A stretch of 64,000 nucleotides of DNA from Alloprevotella tannerae (GTDB lineage Bacteria > Bacteroidota > Bacteroidia > Bacteroidales > Bacteroidaceae): assembly GCA_015259125.1 (NCBI GenBank), contig JABZGR010000008.1, positions 21,941 through 85,940 of the forward strand. Reading direction: 5' to 3'. This document shows positions 26,200 through 35,406 of the stretch, one piece after another; within the stretch, counting starts at the first letter, position 1, and each line of letters begins with the position of its first letter. The notes under the pieces were generated by a model, which worked only from the letters and a program-made list of their open reading frames with translations, was not told the origin of the DNA and made no database searches. A program made the position numbers and the translations under genes.

Positions 26200-26532
26200 A
26201 CCGCGCAAGCTTCCCCCTGTAGCACTACACCAAGCATTTTTCTCAAACTTTATGCATCCGTATTATGTCATTGTCTACTTTTCGCATTGGCTCCCCTCCC
26301 CTCGTTGCGTAAAGCTAAGACAAGAACAGCCTCACACCAGTGCTAAACAACGACCAGAGTGATGCCCTCAACGACGCTCCAAAGCGTGCGGAGTCAAGAC
26401 TAAGATTGGTCTTCCTATTTCAAAAGAACAGGAAAATAGCATTTGAGGCCCCACAATCTGTTCTTTTCATGCCATCTACGCATTGCAAATCTCTTCTAAA
26501 CTGACATTCATATAGATAAGCAGCTTTGTTAC

Positions 26533-26563
26533 TTTGTCGTCTCGACTCTTATCACTAACTTCG
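26533..26563 (+). promoter_or_regulatory. Promoter of the ABC-F gene
   Basis: TTTG (26533-26536) and TAACTTCG (26556-26563) are 19 bp apart. The start codon at 26585 follows 21 nt later, which supports this start over the longer TTG-initiated frame at 26534. Confidence 0.78.
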
Positions 26564-26584
26564 CGCCTAAAATTAAAAAGCGAT

Positions 26585-28201
26585 ATGATCACATTGACAA
26601 ATCTTGCCGTTCAGTTTGGCAAGCGCGTCTTATACAAAGACGTGAATATGAAGTTTACCAACGGAAATATTTATGGCGTTATCGGCGCAAACGGCGCGGG
26701 AAAATCTACGCTCTTAAAAGCGATATCGGGAGAACTGGAACCGACAAAAGGCAACATCGAACTGGGCGCTGGCGAACGACTTTCTGTATTATCTCAGGAC
26801 CACTTCCAGTTTGATGAGCACACAGTGCTAAATACGGTCTTGATGGGCCACACGGTGATGTGGGATATTATGCAGCAGCGCGATGCTCTCTATGCTAAGG
26901 CAGACTTTAGCGATGAAGACGGCATTAAAGTAGCCGAACTGGAGGATAAATTTTCCGAAATGGGCGGCTATACGGCAGAAAACGACGCGGCAGAACTGTT
27001 AGAGGGCCTCGGTATCAAAACTGTTCTGCATCAAAAGCTAATGGGCGAACTTTCAAATAAGGAGAAGGTGCGCGTAATGCTTGCTCAAGCGCTGTTTGGA
27101 GAGCCGGATAACTTGCTGCTCGATGAGCCTACGAACGACTTAGACCTTGAAACGGTAGAATGGTTGGAGGAATATTTGGGCAACTTTGAGCATACGGTAT
27201 TGGTGGTAAGCCACGACCGTCACTTCCTTGATCAAGTTTGTACGCATACTATAGATATTGACTTCGGAAAGGTGACGATGTTTGCCGGCAACTACTCCTT
27301 CTGGTATGAATCCAGTCAGTTGGCTTTGCGTCAAGCACAGAATCAAAAGCAGAAAGCAGAAGAAAAGAAGAAGGAATTGGAAGAATTTATTCGCCGTTTC
27401 TCTGCTAATGTTGCGAAAAGCCGCCAGACGACTAGCCGTAAGAAGATGTTGGAAAAATTGAATGTGGACGAAATCAAACCATCTACACGCAAATATCCTG
27501 GTATCATATTCCAAATGGAGCGCGAGCCGGGCAACCAAATTTTAGAGGTAGAAGGACTGAAGGCTGTAACGAAAGATGGCGAAGTATTGTTTGACAACAT
27601 CAACTTTACGGTAGAAAAAAACGATAAAATCGTTTTCATCAGCCACGATCCAAGAGCTATGACGGCCTTGTTTGAGATCATCAATGGCAATCAGGAGGCA
27701 GCTGCGGGCGAATTTAAATGGGGCGTTACGATCACAACGGCTTATTTGCCTTTGGACAACACGTCATTCTTCGACTGCGACTTGAACATGATCGATTGGC
27801 TGAGCCAATTTGGCACAGGAAATGAGGTATACTTCAAAGCCTTTTTAGGTCGAATGCTCTTCAAAGACGAGGACATCATGAAGAAAGTCAACGTCTTGTC
27901 CGGAGGAGAAAAGATGCGATGCATGATTGCGCGAATGCAATTGAAAAATGCCAACTGCTTGATCTTAGACACGCCGACTAATCATTTGGATATGGAGAGC
28001 ATTCAAGCATTTAACAACAACCTGAAAGGGTTCAAAGGCAATGTCTTGTTCTCAAGCCACGACCACGAGTTTATCGAAACCGTAGCCAATCGCGTCATAG
28101 AATTGACCCCGAACGGCGCTATCGATAAGTTGACGAGCTACGAAGACTACATCCACGATGAACATATAAAGGAACTTCGCCAAAAGATGTACGGAGAATA
28201 A
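26585..28201 (+). CDS. ABC-F family ATPase with a degenerate second ATP site
   Basis: A 538-aa soluble protein with two nucleotide-binding domains and a charged linker (about 245-295), as in YbiT/EttA-type ABC-F proteins that act on the ribosome. Domain 1 has Walker A GANGAGKST (34-42), Walker B with catalytic E181, and H210. Its signature is LSNKE (157-160) in place of LSGGQ. Domain 2 has no Walker A (FISHDPRAM at 351-359), has T463 where the catalytic glutamate belongs, but keeps LSGGE (438-442) and H492. One composite site is therefore intact and the other lost. The ATG at 26585 fits the promoter and family start. Confidence 0.93.
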   Translation: MITLTNLAVQFGKRVLYKDVNMKFTNGNIYGVIGANGAGKSTLLKAISGELEPTKGNIELGAGERLSVLSQDHFQFDEHTVLNTVLMGHTVMWDIMQQRDALYAKADFSDEDGIKVAELEDKFSEMGGYTAENDAAELLEGLGIKTVLHQKLMGELSNKEKVRVMLAQALFGEPDNLLLDEPTNDLDLETVEWLEEYLGNFEHTVLVVSHDRHFLDQVCTHTIDIDFGKVTMFAGNYSFWYESSQLALRQAQNQKQKAEEKKKELEEFIRRFSANVAKSRQTTSRKKMLEKLNVDEIKPSTRKYPGIIFQMEREPGNQILEVEGLKAVTKDGEVLFDNINFTVEKNDKIVFISHDPRAMTALFEIINGNQEAAAGEFKWGVTITTAYLPLDNTSFFDCDLNMIDWLSQFGTGNEVYFKAFLGRMLFKDEDIMKKVNVLSGGEKMRCMIARMQLKNANCLILDTPTNHLDMESIQAFNNNLKGFKGNVLFSSHDHEFIETVANRVIELTPNGAIDKLTSYEDYIHDEHIKELRQKMYGE

Positions 28202-28271
28202 GCTAGACCTTCCTAAAAGAAGTTGAGTTGGCATATACTTTGCTAAACACCCAACAAAAGCATTAGCACAT

Positions 28272-28856
28272 ATGGATAAAAAGAAACAACATAACACCCC
28301 CGAGGACACGACTCAAGCAATAGACGAAAACATTAAGAAAGCTCCTCAAGCAGAAATGCAAGAGGAGACAGCAGAAGAGAACGCTCAAGAAGAGTTAAGC
28401 GTGGAGGAGCAATTGCAAAAAGCTCAAGAGGAAATCCAACATCTAAAGGACAATCATCTGCGACAATTGGCGGAGTTTGATAACTATAGAAAAAGGACAC
28501 TCAAAGAAAAGGCTGAATTGATACTAAATGGAGGCGAAAAAGTAATGACTGCGTTCTTGCCCATCTTAGATGATTTAGCACGCGCACAAAAAAATATTGA
28601 AAAGAATCAAGACTACAACACGCTGAAAGAAGGCGTAGATTTAATCGTCAAAAAGCTTTATAAAGTTTTGGGCGAGCAAGGCTTGTCTGTAATAGAAGCA
28701 GAAGGCCAGCCCTTTGACACAGATTATTTTGAGGCTGTAGCCCTTGTCCCCGTTGAGGATGATGCACAAAAAGGAAAGATCATTGATTGTGTGCAAACAG
28801 GATACAAACTGAATGATAAAGTAATTCGCCACGCAAAAGTTGTAGTAGGGCAATAA
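28272..28856 (+). CDS. grpE: Nucleotide exchange factor GrpE
   Basis: GrpE releases ADP from DnaK. The 194-aa protein has an acidic, glutamate-rich N-terminal stretch (to about residue 55), a long coiled coil with DNHLRQLAEFDNYRKRT, and the C-terminal beta domain with EGQPFDTDYFEAVA and NDKVIRHAKVVV. dnaJ follows after 65 nt; dnaK is not in the window, as is usual in Bacteroidetes. Confidence 0.95.
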   Translation: MDKKKQHNTPEDTTQAIDENIKKAPQAEMQEETAEENAQEELSVEEQLQKAQEEIQHLKDNHLRQLAEFDNYRKRTLKEKAELILNGGEKVMTAFLPILDDLARAQKNIEKNQDYNTLKEGVDLIVKKLYKVLGEQGLSVIEAEGQPFDTDYFEAVALVPVEDDAQKGKIIDCVQTGYKLNDKVIRHAKVVVGQ

Positions 28857-28868
28857 CGCATTTAACGT

Positions 28869-28904
28869 AAGCCGAACATGTATTCATTATTATATGTTCG
28901 GCTT
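28869..28904 (+). other. Hairpin between grpE and dnaJ
   Basis: AAGCCGAACAT (28869-28879) pairs with ATGTTCGGCTT (28894-28904), a perfect 11-bp stem with a 14-nt loop. No T-run follows. It could attenuate transcription or mark an mRNA processing site, lowering DnaJ relative to GrpE. Confidence 0.65.
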
Positions 28905-28921
28905 CACGCTTCTATATAAAT

Positions 28922-30079
28922 ATGGCTACAGAGACAGACTTCTATAAAATACTTGAAGTTGAAAAAACAGCTTCAGCAGAAGAAATTAAATCAGCGTATA
29001 AGAAGATTGCTATAAAATATCACCCAGACCGAAATCCGGGCGATAAAGAGGCCGAAGAGAAGTTTCGCCAAGCAGCAGAGGCTTATGACGTCCTCAGAGA
29101 TCCGGAAAAACGATCACGATATGACCAATTTGGAAAAGCCGGCGTAGAAGGTGGCTTTGGCGGATTTGGTGGAGCAGGAATGGATCTTAATGATATCTTT
29201 TCTCACTTCGGAGATATTTTCGGCGATATGGGATTTGGTGGTTTCCGTAGCGGTTTTCATCAGCAATCACAAACGCGTAAATTTCAAGGGAGCGACCTGC
29301 GGTTAAAAGTAAAATTAACCTTACAAGAAATCGCTAAAGGAACGACCAAAAAATTTAAGGTCAAGAAAGATATTACGTGCAAGGAGTGTAATGGAAGTGG
29401 AGCTGCACAAGGCTCCCATCCAGAGACGTGTACAGAATGTAACGGCGCAGGTATTGTATTGCGGACTCATCACACAATGTTTGGGATGATGCAGTCCCAG
29501 GAAGTCTGCCCTCGTTGTCATGGAGAGGGGCATATTATAAAGGATGCTTGCTCTCATTGCCATGGAGAAGGCGTGGTTAGCGGCGAAGAGATTATCGAAG
29601 TAAATATTCCTGCAGGCGTTGCCGATGGAATGATTGTCAACGTTGAAGGAAAGGGAAATGCAGGCCGACATAATGGCATTCCCGGAAACATACAGGTTAT
29701 CATTTCCGAAGAAAGCAATGAGGACCTAATTCGCGATGGGCAAGATCTCATCTATAACTTGCTTCTTACTATTCCACAAGCAACTTTAGGAGATGCAGTT
29801 GAAATACCAACCATCGACGGTAAGGCTCGAATTAAAATAGCTCCAGGTACCCAGCCAGGCACGACGCTACGACTACGCGGTAAAGGCCTACCAGCAGTCA
29901 GAGGCTATGGTTATGGCGTCGGAGACATTGTAGTTAACATAAGTATCTACATTCCGGAGACACTTTCAAAAGCGGAAAAGGAATCATTTGAAGCGATGAA
30001 AGATAGCGATAATCTTAAAAGCAATCCATCAATCAAAGAAAAGATTTTCAAGGCTTTCAGAAACTATTTTAATGCTTAG
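28922..30079 (+). CDS. dnaJ: Chaperone DnaJ
   Basis: Type I Hsp40, the DnaK co-chaperone. The 385-aa protein has a J domain with HPD (residues 33-35), a Gly/Phe region rich in GFGG, four zinc-binding repeats (CKECNGSG, CTECNGAG, CPRCHGEG, CSHCHGEG) and the C-terminal substrate-binding domains. All parts are complete. It is paired with grpE. Confidence 0.97.
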   Translation: MATETDFYKILEVEKTASAEEIKSAYKKIAIKYHPDRNPGDKEAEEKFRQAAEAYDVLRDPEKRSRYDQFGKAGVEGGFGGFGGAGMDLNDIFSHFGDIFGDMGFGGFRSGFHQQSQTRKFQGSDLRLKVKLTLQEIAKGTTKKFKVKKDITCKECNGSGAAQGSHPETCTECNGAGIVLRTHHTMFGMMQSQEVCPRCHGEGHIIKDACSHCHGEGVVSGEEIIEVNIPAGVADGMIVNVEGKGNAGRHNGIPGNIQVIISEESNEDLIRDGQDLIYNLLLTIPQATLGDAVEIPTIDGKARIKIAPGTQPGTTLRLRGKGLPAVRGYGYGVGDIVVNISIYIPETLSKAEKESFEAMKDSDNLKSNPSIKEKIFKAFRNYFNA

Positions 30080-30087
30080 ACTAAAAG

Positions 30088-30121
30088 AGGTGCAAAGGTG
30101 ATATGAGTCGCTTTTGCACCT
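30088..30121 (+). terminator. Terminator after dnaJ
   Basis: AGGTGCAAA (30088-30096) pairs with TTTGCACCT (30113-30121), followed by TTCCTTAAC. The T-run is short, so strength is uncertain. Confidence 0.65.
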
Positions 30122-30283
30122 TTCCTTAACTAAATATCCTAAGATTACATTATTTTTTATAGCATATACAGAACACTTCATCCTACTTATCTAATAAACA
30201 TGTAAAATAGCACAAATAGTTAAACACAGCAAATCTTTTCACATTTAGAGTGCTTGAAGGATAACCTAAAGATAAATTGCCAG

Positions 30284-30291
30284 TATCTTTG
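30284..30291 (+). promoter_or_regulatory. -7 promoter element of the two-component pair
   Basis: TATCTTTG matches TAnnTTTG and ends 6 nt before the ATG of the histidine kinase, placing the transcription start at or next to the start codon. No matching -33 element was found. Confidence 0.55.
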
Positions 30292-30296
30292 CTGAT

Positions 30297-31769
30297 ATGA
30301 AAAAATCTACGATTTGGGCTGTTGCTGTGATAATGGGGAGTGCTTTTTTAGCACTGCTATATTTACAATCGCGTTATTTCCAGCAAGTTTTCCAAATGCG
30401 CAAACAGCAATTCGACGAGAATGTTTCTCGTAGTCTTTATCAGGCTGCGCGAGATTTAGAGTTGAAGGAGACTTATCAACTATTGAAAGACTCAATCACA
30501 AAAGCAGATAAGATAACTAACACGACTAATGAAGCAGACACAGCTTTCCGTTACAGCAATTTAGAAAAAGAATTCCCCTCCTTACACCTCAGAGAGGCTC
30601 GCTTGAAGCGAACGAAAGAAGATCTTGATGCAGAAAGATTAAGAAAGAACGTCACCAACGTTCTTTTGCATCGCGAAGGAGTCTTAGAGGAAGTGATCAA
30701 CGAGATCCTTTATAAACCAAGCGCTCACCCTTTATCCGAGAGAATCTCCTCATTGGATACAGACTTAAAAAGAGAGCTCAATAATAATGGTATCAATTTG
30801 ACCTACCATTTCTATGTCACCAACTCAGACGGAGACACAATATATAAATGTCCAGACTATGTCGCTGCCACAAATGGAGACACCTATAAACAAGTATTAT
30901 TCGCCAATGATCCAAGAGCTAAAGTTGGTATTCTATACATTCATTTCCCGGAACTACAGCGCTATCTTTTCTCCGAAGTGAAATTCATTTGGCCGGCAAC
31001 AATATTCACCTTCCTCCTCCTATTTATGTTTATCTTTACGATATACACCATATTCCGCCAGAAGCGCTTATCAGAGATGAAAAATGATTTCGTCAATAAT
31101 ATGACGCATGAATTTAAGACACCCATTTCATCAATATCATTAGCTGCGCAAATGCTGCAGGATCCTAGCGTAAACAAGAGTGAGGCAATGCTTAATCAAC
31201 TGACTCGTGTGATCAATGATGAGACAAGGCGCTTACGCTTTCAAGTGGAAAAAGTCTTGCAGATGTCATTGTTTGATAAAAAAGGAGGTTCTTTTAAGCT
31301 GAAAGAGATAGATACTCATAAAATGATCTGCGATGTCGTAAATACATTCCGTCTTAAAGTAGAAAGCTCTGGCGGAACACTCACGACCAATCTAGCAGCA
31401 AAGCAAACGACTGTCTATGGCGACATAATGCACCTGACCAATGTTGTATTCAATCTGTTGGATAACGCTGTAAAGTATAAATCACAAGAACGAGCGCTTC
31501 ATCTAAACATCACATCGAAAAATCAAGGAGAAAAAATCATTATCACCATACAAGACAACGGCATTGGTATTAAGCACGATGATTTAAAAAAGATCTTTGT
31601 GCGATTTTATAGAGCCCACACAGGCAACCGCCACGACGTAAAAGGCTTCGGTTTAGGGTTAGCCTATGTAAAGAATGTTGTCGGGCACCATAAAGGAACA
31701 ATCCAAGCCGATAGTGAGCTTGGTGTAGGCACGAAATTTATAATTACATTACCCATCATAAAACAATAA
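30297..31769 (+). CDS. rprX: Sensor histidine kinase (RprX-like)
   Basis: A 490-aa membrane kinase. Helix 1 is at about 5-25 and helix 2 at 229-252, enclosing a roughly 200-residue periplasmic sensor. The HisKA domain follows with H271 in NMTHEFKTPISS, then the ATPase domain with NLLDNAVKY (N box), DNGIGIKHDD (G1) and GFGLGLAYV (G2). There is no HAMP domain. Layout and the neighbouring OmpR-type regulator (5 nt downstream) match RprX-RprY of Bacteroides and Porphyromonas. The signal is not known from the sequence. Confidence 0.9.
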   Translation: MKKSTIWAVAVIMGSAFLALLYLQSRYFQQVFQMRKQQFDENVSRSLYQAARDLELKETYQLLKDSITKADKITNTTNEADTAFRYSNLEKEFPSLHLREARLKRTKEDLDAERLRKNVTNVLLHREGVLEEVINEILYKPSAHPLSERISSLDTDLKRELNNNGINLTYHFYVTNSDGDTIYKCPDYVAATNGDTYKQVLFANDPRAKVGILYIHFPELQRYLFSEVKFIWPATIFTFLLLFMFIFTIYTIFRQKRLSEMKNDFVNNMTHEFKTPISSISLAAQMLQDPSVNKSEAMLNQLTRVINDETRRLRFQVEKVLQMSLFDKKGGSFKLKEIDTHKMICDVVNTFRLKVESSGGTLTTNLAAKQTTVYGDIMHLTNVVFNLLDNAVKYKSQERALHLNITSKNQGEKIIITIQDNGIGIKHDDLKKIFVRFYRAHTGNRHDVKGFGLGLAYVKNVVGHHKGTIQADSELGVGTKFIITLPIIKQ

Positions 31770-31774
31770 GAGTT

Positions 31775-32473
31775 ATGGATGAAAAGTTAAGAATCTTACT
31801 TTGTGAAGACGACGAAAATTTAGGAATGCTCCTTCGCGAATACCTACAAGCAAAGGGATATGAAACCGAATTATGTCCGGATGGAGATGCCGGCTACAAA
31901 GCATTCATCAGCGGAAAATTTGATATTTGTGTCCTTGATGTTATGATGCCAAGAAAAGATGGCTTCACGTTAGGAAAAGAAATACGTCAAAGCAACGAAG
32001 AAATTCCTATCATCTTCTTAACGGCTAAGACCATGAAGGAAGATGTACAAGAAGGCTTCAAAATAGGTGCAGACGATTATCTGACAAAGCCCTTCTCCAT
32101 GGAAGAACTTACGCTCCGCATCGAAGCTATCTTGCGCCGCGTAAAGGGGAAGCGAAACCGCGAGAAAACTTTCTACAAGATAGGAACTTTCACTTACGAC
32201 ACGCAAAAGCAGCTACTTTCTCGCGGCGATGAGCAGCGTAAACTGACCACGAAAGAGAGCGAACTCCTCACCTTACTTTGCACGCACGCCAACGAAATTC
32301 TTCAGCGCGACTATGCTTTGAAGACCATTTGGATTGACGACAACTACTTCAATGCGCGCTCAATGGACGTTTACATCACGAAGCTCCGCAAACATCTCAA
32401 AGACGATGAAAATGTAGAAATCATCAACATCCACGGCAAAGGCTACAAACTCATTATGCCTGAAGAAGAATAA
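31775..32473 (+). CDS. rprY: OmpR-family response regulator (RprY-like)
   Basis: A 232-aa regulator. The receiver domain has E11-D12-D13, the phosphorylated D55 in VLDVMMPRKDG and the lysine in LTKPF. The C-terminal winged helix (about 130-228) has KLTTKESELL and RSMDVYITKLRKHL. It follows the kinase by 5 nt, and a strong terminator ends the pair. In P. gingivalis the RprY homologue is linked to stress and sodium responses; the targets here are unknown. Confidence 0.93.
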   Translation: MDEKLRILLCEDDENLGMLLREYLQAKGYETELCPDGDAGYKAFISGKFDICVLDVMMPRKDGFTLGKEIRQSNEEIPIIFLTAKTMKEDVQEGFKIGADDYLTKPFSMEELTLRIEAILRRVKGKRNREKTFYKIGTFTYDTQKQLLSRGDEQRKLTTKESELLTLLCTHANEILQRDYALKTIWIDDNYFNARSMDVYITKLRKHLKDDENVEIINIHGKGYKLIMPEEE

Positions 32474-32498
32474 GCTAAGACCTCGAGCCATCTTACAC

Positions 32499-32542
32499 AA
32501 AAATATTGCAGTCCAACTTCAGGTTAGGACTGCGATATTTTT
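32499..32542 (+). terminator. Terminator of the two-component operon
   Basis: A 16-bp stem (32499-32514 with 32527-32542, one T-G pair) with the A-run and T-run as part of the stem base, ending in ATTTTTATAG. Confidence 0.9.
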
Positions 32543-32667
32543 ATAGTCTTAAGTCCTCGACGAAAGAAGGCACTTGCAAAACATATCAAGCATTCAATAA
32601 AAACCAATAGCGAATATCGAAAGAAGGAAACAGAAAAAGAATAAAAAGTTGTCTTTTGATGGAAGTA

Positions 32668-32700
32668 TTTGCAGAAAATGATTATTTTTGCCTTCATCAT
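32668..32700 (+). promoter_or_regulatory. Promoter of the ROK kinase gene
   Basis: TTTG (32668-32671) and TATTTTTG (32693-32700) are 21 bp apart. The start codon is 28 nt downstream. Confidence 0.7.
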
Positions 32701-32728
32701 AGACTTACAAATTTAAACTTCAACAACT

Positions 32729-33700
32729 ATGGCAGAAGAAAACGAAATACAACCGTATGTGATTGGTTTAGATATGGGCGGAACGAACTCCGTATTTGGC
32801 GTTGTGGACCAAAGAGGAACCATCAAAGCACAAACCGTTATTAAGACTAAGGCTTACCCCGATGTCCACGACTATGTAAATGCTGCCGTTGAGGCCTTAC
32901 AGCCTGCTTTTGATCTCATTGGAGGCAAGGAAAACATAAAAGGAATGGGTATTGGTGCGCCTAATGGAAACTTCTACTCAGGTTGCATCGAGAATGCGGC
33001 TAATTTACTTTGGAAAGATATCGTTCCGATTACCGCACTGTTTGAAGACGCACTTGATATTCCTGTACGCGTAACCAATGATGCCAATGCGGCTGCAATG
33101 GGTGAGATGACCTACGGCGTAGCTCGAGGAATGAAAAACTTCACAATGATTACGCTGGGCACAGGTGTCGGCAGCGGCATCGTAGTAGACGGAAAGTTGG
33201 TTTATGGCAGTGATGGCTTTGCCGGAGAATTAGGCCACAGCACCATCGTTCGCGGTCAGGAAGCACGCCAATGTGGTTGTGGCCGCAATGGTTGTCTTGA
33301 GACTTATTGTTCAGCTACCGGCGTTGCGCGTACAGCTCGCCTAATGCTCGAAAAGAGCAACGAACCGAGCATGTTACGCGATATAGATCCCGACAAGATC
33401 ACCTCTTTCGATGTCTTCCAAGCAGCAGAAGCCGGCGAGCAGATAGCTAAGGACATCTTCGACTTTACCGGCACAGTCCTTGGTGAAGCTTGCGCCAACT
33501 TCGCCTTGTTCAGCGCTCCTGAAGCATTTGTCTTCTTCGGAGGATTGGTCAAAGCCGGCCACTGGATTCTCGATCCGATTCAAGCAGCATATGACGCCAA
33601 CTCTTTGGCCTCATATAAAGGCAAAGCAAAACTACTTGTTAGCTCGCTTAATGGTAGCGAGGCAGCCGTCTTAGGTGCTTCCGCTTTAGGCTGGGAATAA
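32729..33700 (+). CDS. ROK-family sugar kinase, probably glucokinase
   Basis: A 323-aa kinase with the phosphate loop GLDMGGTNSVFGV, the sugar-site ENAANLLWKD and NDANAAAMGE (catalytic aspartate), GTGVGSGIV, and the ROK zinc motif CGCGRNGCLETYCS with the preceding E-x-G-H. Such proteins phosphorylate glucose or N-acetylated hexoses. No helix-turn-helix is attached, so it is an enzyme, not a repressor. In Bacteroidetes this form is usually called glucokinase. It is a single-gene unit with its own promoter and terminator. Confidence 0.9.
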   Translation: MAEENEIQPYVIGLDMGGTNSVFGVVDQRGTIKAQTVIKTKAYPDVHDYVNAAVEALQPAFDLIGGKENIKGMGIGAPNGNFYSGCIENAANLLWKDIVPITALFEDALDIPVRVTNDANAAAMGEMTYGVARGMKNFTMITLGTGVGSGIVVDGKLVYGSDGFAGELGHSTIVRGQEARQCGCGRNGCLETYCSATGVARTARLMLEKSNEPSMLRDIDPDKITSFDVFQAAEAGEQIAKDIFDFTGTVLGEACANFALFSAPEAFVFFGGLVKAGHWILDPIQAAYDANSLASYKGKAKLLVSSLNGSEAAVLGASALGWE

Positions 33701-33714
33701 CATAGCTCTACGTA

Positions 33715-33758
33715 TTTCCCATAAAGCGCGCAGGAGTCCTTGTGCGCTTTATGGGAAA
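33715..33758 (+). terminator. Terminator after the ROK kinase gene
   Basis: TTTCCCATAAAGCGC (33715-33729) pairs with GCGCTTTATGGGAAA (33744-33758), a perfect 15-bp stem. The sequence after it is AT-rich but has no long T-run. Confidence 0.8.
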
Positions 33759-33874
33759 TTCATTATTATTTTCACGAAAGATACCCAAGAAACGTCTATC
33801 TTTGCCTATTATGCGATGAGCAGCAATCTTAAGCTTGATAACAAAGTAAACAAACGATAAAACAACCCATTCCT

Positions 33875-34186
33875 ATGTACACCATACAGTTAAACGAAAA
33901 AGGTTCACACAACCTGCAAATTACGGAGAAGAACCTTGAAACGATCGATCGCTATGCTTTGTTCAGAGATCTAGTAGATAGTCATGGCTACGTCAACGAA
34001 GCCGTCTTAGACAAGCTAAAATTGAACGTCAGAGCCTTGATCGCCCGCTCTACCGAAGATGCTAAAGACCTCTTAGACCTATGCATTGACGTCATATACC
34101 ATAACAAGATGAAAGCCTATGGCTTGCACAATCTGATCATTCTCTATCTCGACTGGAAACGACAAACATCAACAGACGAAGCATAA
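33875..34186 (+). CDS. Small conserved-looking protein, function unknown
   Basis: A 103-aa, probably all-helical soluble protein with a balanced charge pattern; no signal peptide or known motif is seen. I accept it as real because it has a -7 element TATCTTTG at 33797-33804, follows a terminator, and is spaced 24 nt before the next gene on the same strand. It may be cotranscribed with the amidase. I do not recognise the family. Confidence 0.7.
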   Translation: MYTIQLNEKGSHNLQITEKNLETIDRYALFRDLVDSHGYVNEAVLDKLKLNVRALIARSTEDAKDLLDLCIDVIYHNKMKAYGLHNLIILYLDWKRQTSTDEA

Positions 34187-34210
34187 GACGCCACCTCGAT
34201 TTTTCTCACA

Positions 34211-34948
34211 ATGAAAGCCTTTATCCTGCAAACCTCCCCTATTTGGAAAGATGCGCAAAGCAACATTTCCTTTATAGAAAACTTCATCGTAAAAACAGGC
34301 GCCATCAAGTCTGATCTTATTCTTCTTCCGGAAATGTGGGCGTCAGGCTTTTCCGTAGCAGAGCCTATTTATGACCAGCAAGCACAAGAGTGGATGCAGG
34401 ATGCAGCGCAGCGCTATGGTTGCGCTATCGCCGGAACGCTTGTAGTCAAAGAAAATGATCAATACCTCAATCGCTTCTACTTTTATAAACCAGACGGAAG
34501 CTTTGCCCATTACGACAAGCGCCATTTATTTGGTCATGAGAAGCAACTCTTTACAGCGGGCGAAAGGCGCACAATCGTCAATTGGAAGGGGTTCAGAATA
34601 CTACTACAAACCTGCTACGACTTAAGATTTCCCGGCTTTTCTCGTAACCGCAACGATTACGATATAGCTCTTTATGCAGCCAGCTGGCCATCCTCTCGCC
34701 AAGATGCTTGGACAACTTTACTAAAAGCTCGAGCCATAGAAAATCAATGCTACGTATTAGGGGCTAACCGAACGGGCGATGATCCACACTTACACTACAC
34801 CGGCGGCAGTGTAGCCTATTCTTTTTCCGGAGCATTGATGACCGATTTGAAAGATAAAATCTGTGCAAAATCGGTCGAGATAGACCTGCAATCTCTTACC
34901 TCCTTCCGACAAAAATTCCCCTTCCTGCAAGACGCAGATACGTATTGA
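34211..34948 (+). CDS. Nitrilase-family amidohydrolase (YafV/omega-amidase-like)
   Basis: A 245-aa carbon-nitrogen hydrolase with the Glu-Lys-Cys triad: E41 in LLPEMW, K103 in YDKRHLF and C135 in QTCYDLRFP. Length and these motifs match YafV-type omega-amidases, which hydrolyse 2-oxoglutaramate or 2-oxosuccinamate left by glutamine and asparagine transaminases. No transaminase is adjacent. It is followed by a clear terminator. Confidence 0.92.
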   Translation: MKAFILQTSPIWKDAQSNISFIENFIVKTGAIKSDLILLPEMWASGFSVAEPIYDQQAQEWMQDAAQRYGCAIAGTLVVKENDQYLNRFYFYKPDGSFAHYDKRHLFGHEKQLFTAGERRTIVNWKGFRILLQTCYDLRFPGFSRNRNDYDIALYAASWPSSRQDAWTTLLKARAIENQCYVLGANRTGDDPHLHYTGGSVAYSFSGALMTDLKDKICAKSVEIDLQSLTSFRQKFPFLQDADTY

Positions 34949-34989
34949 AACATTCTATCAACCCAGCAACGCAAATGCCCCGATTTAAT

Positions 34990-35019
34990 GTCCGTCCTAA
35001 GATTAGGCGGACTTTTTTT
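34990..35019 (+). terminator. Terminator after the amidase gene
   Basis: GTCCG (34990-34994) and CGGAC (35008-35012) extended by CCTA/TAGG inside, followed by seven T (35013-35019). Confidence 0.85.
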
Positions 35020-35322
35020 AAGGTAAAACAAGCCAGAATACAAGACAAAAAAAACAATTTCTATATACTTGATTTACAGATATTTTACTATAAACAATTA
35101 AAGAAATCCTTTCAACTCCTATTTTGAAAGAACGCCATACAGAACTACACACCTGAAACAAACCTTGTGAACGATCGAATCAAATTATCCTGTAAGACCA
35201 AAGAACACTATTTTTCCTGATGCCTTTTTCGGCAGGAACACATCACAAATAAACCACAACAAGAACTACTCTGCAAACGATCAAGCAGCGAATTAAAAGT
35301 TGCAAGTTCAAAGCAAAAATTA

Positions 35323-35406
35323 TTGCGATCACGAGAAAAAGGCTGTACCATCGTGAGGGTACATTTGTATCATCGTGAGAGCACACATCTACTCTCACGA
35401 TGGTAT
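35323..35406 (+). repeat. Family A palindrome array, copy A3 (22-bp period)
   Basis: TCRYGA cores start at 35329, 35351, 35373 and 35395, exactly 22 bp apart. The second unit is a complete 18-mer with GTAC at both ends (35345-35362). After the last unit a tail GGTATTTCAAAAAAAACGAG (35402-35421) closely matches the tail of family B copy B2. It lies in the 567-bp gap between convergent genes; the rest of the gap is AT-rich and I see nothing else there. Confidence 0.78.

Noticed and set aside
26114..26362. 82-codon plus-strand ORF running through array A2
   Set aside because: It reads across the palindromes and has no start context, hydrophobic pattern or codon use like its neighbours; the array explains the sequence better.
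28203..28271. Promoter for grpE (TATACTTTGC region)
   Set aside because: The spacing inside the -7 element is one base off the consensus and no -33 element fits, so I do not list it.
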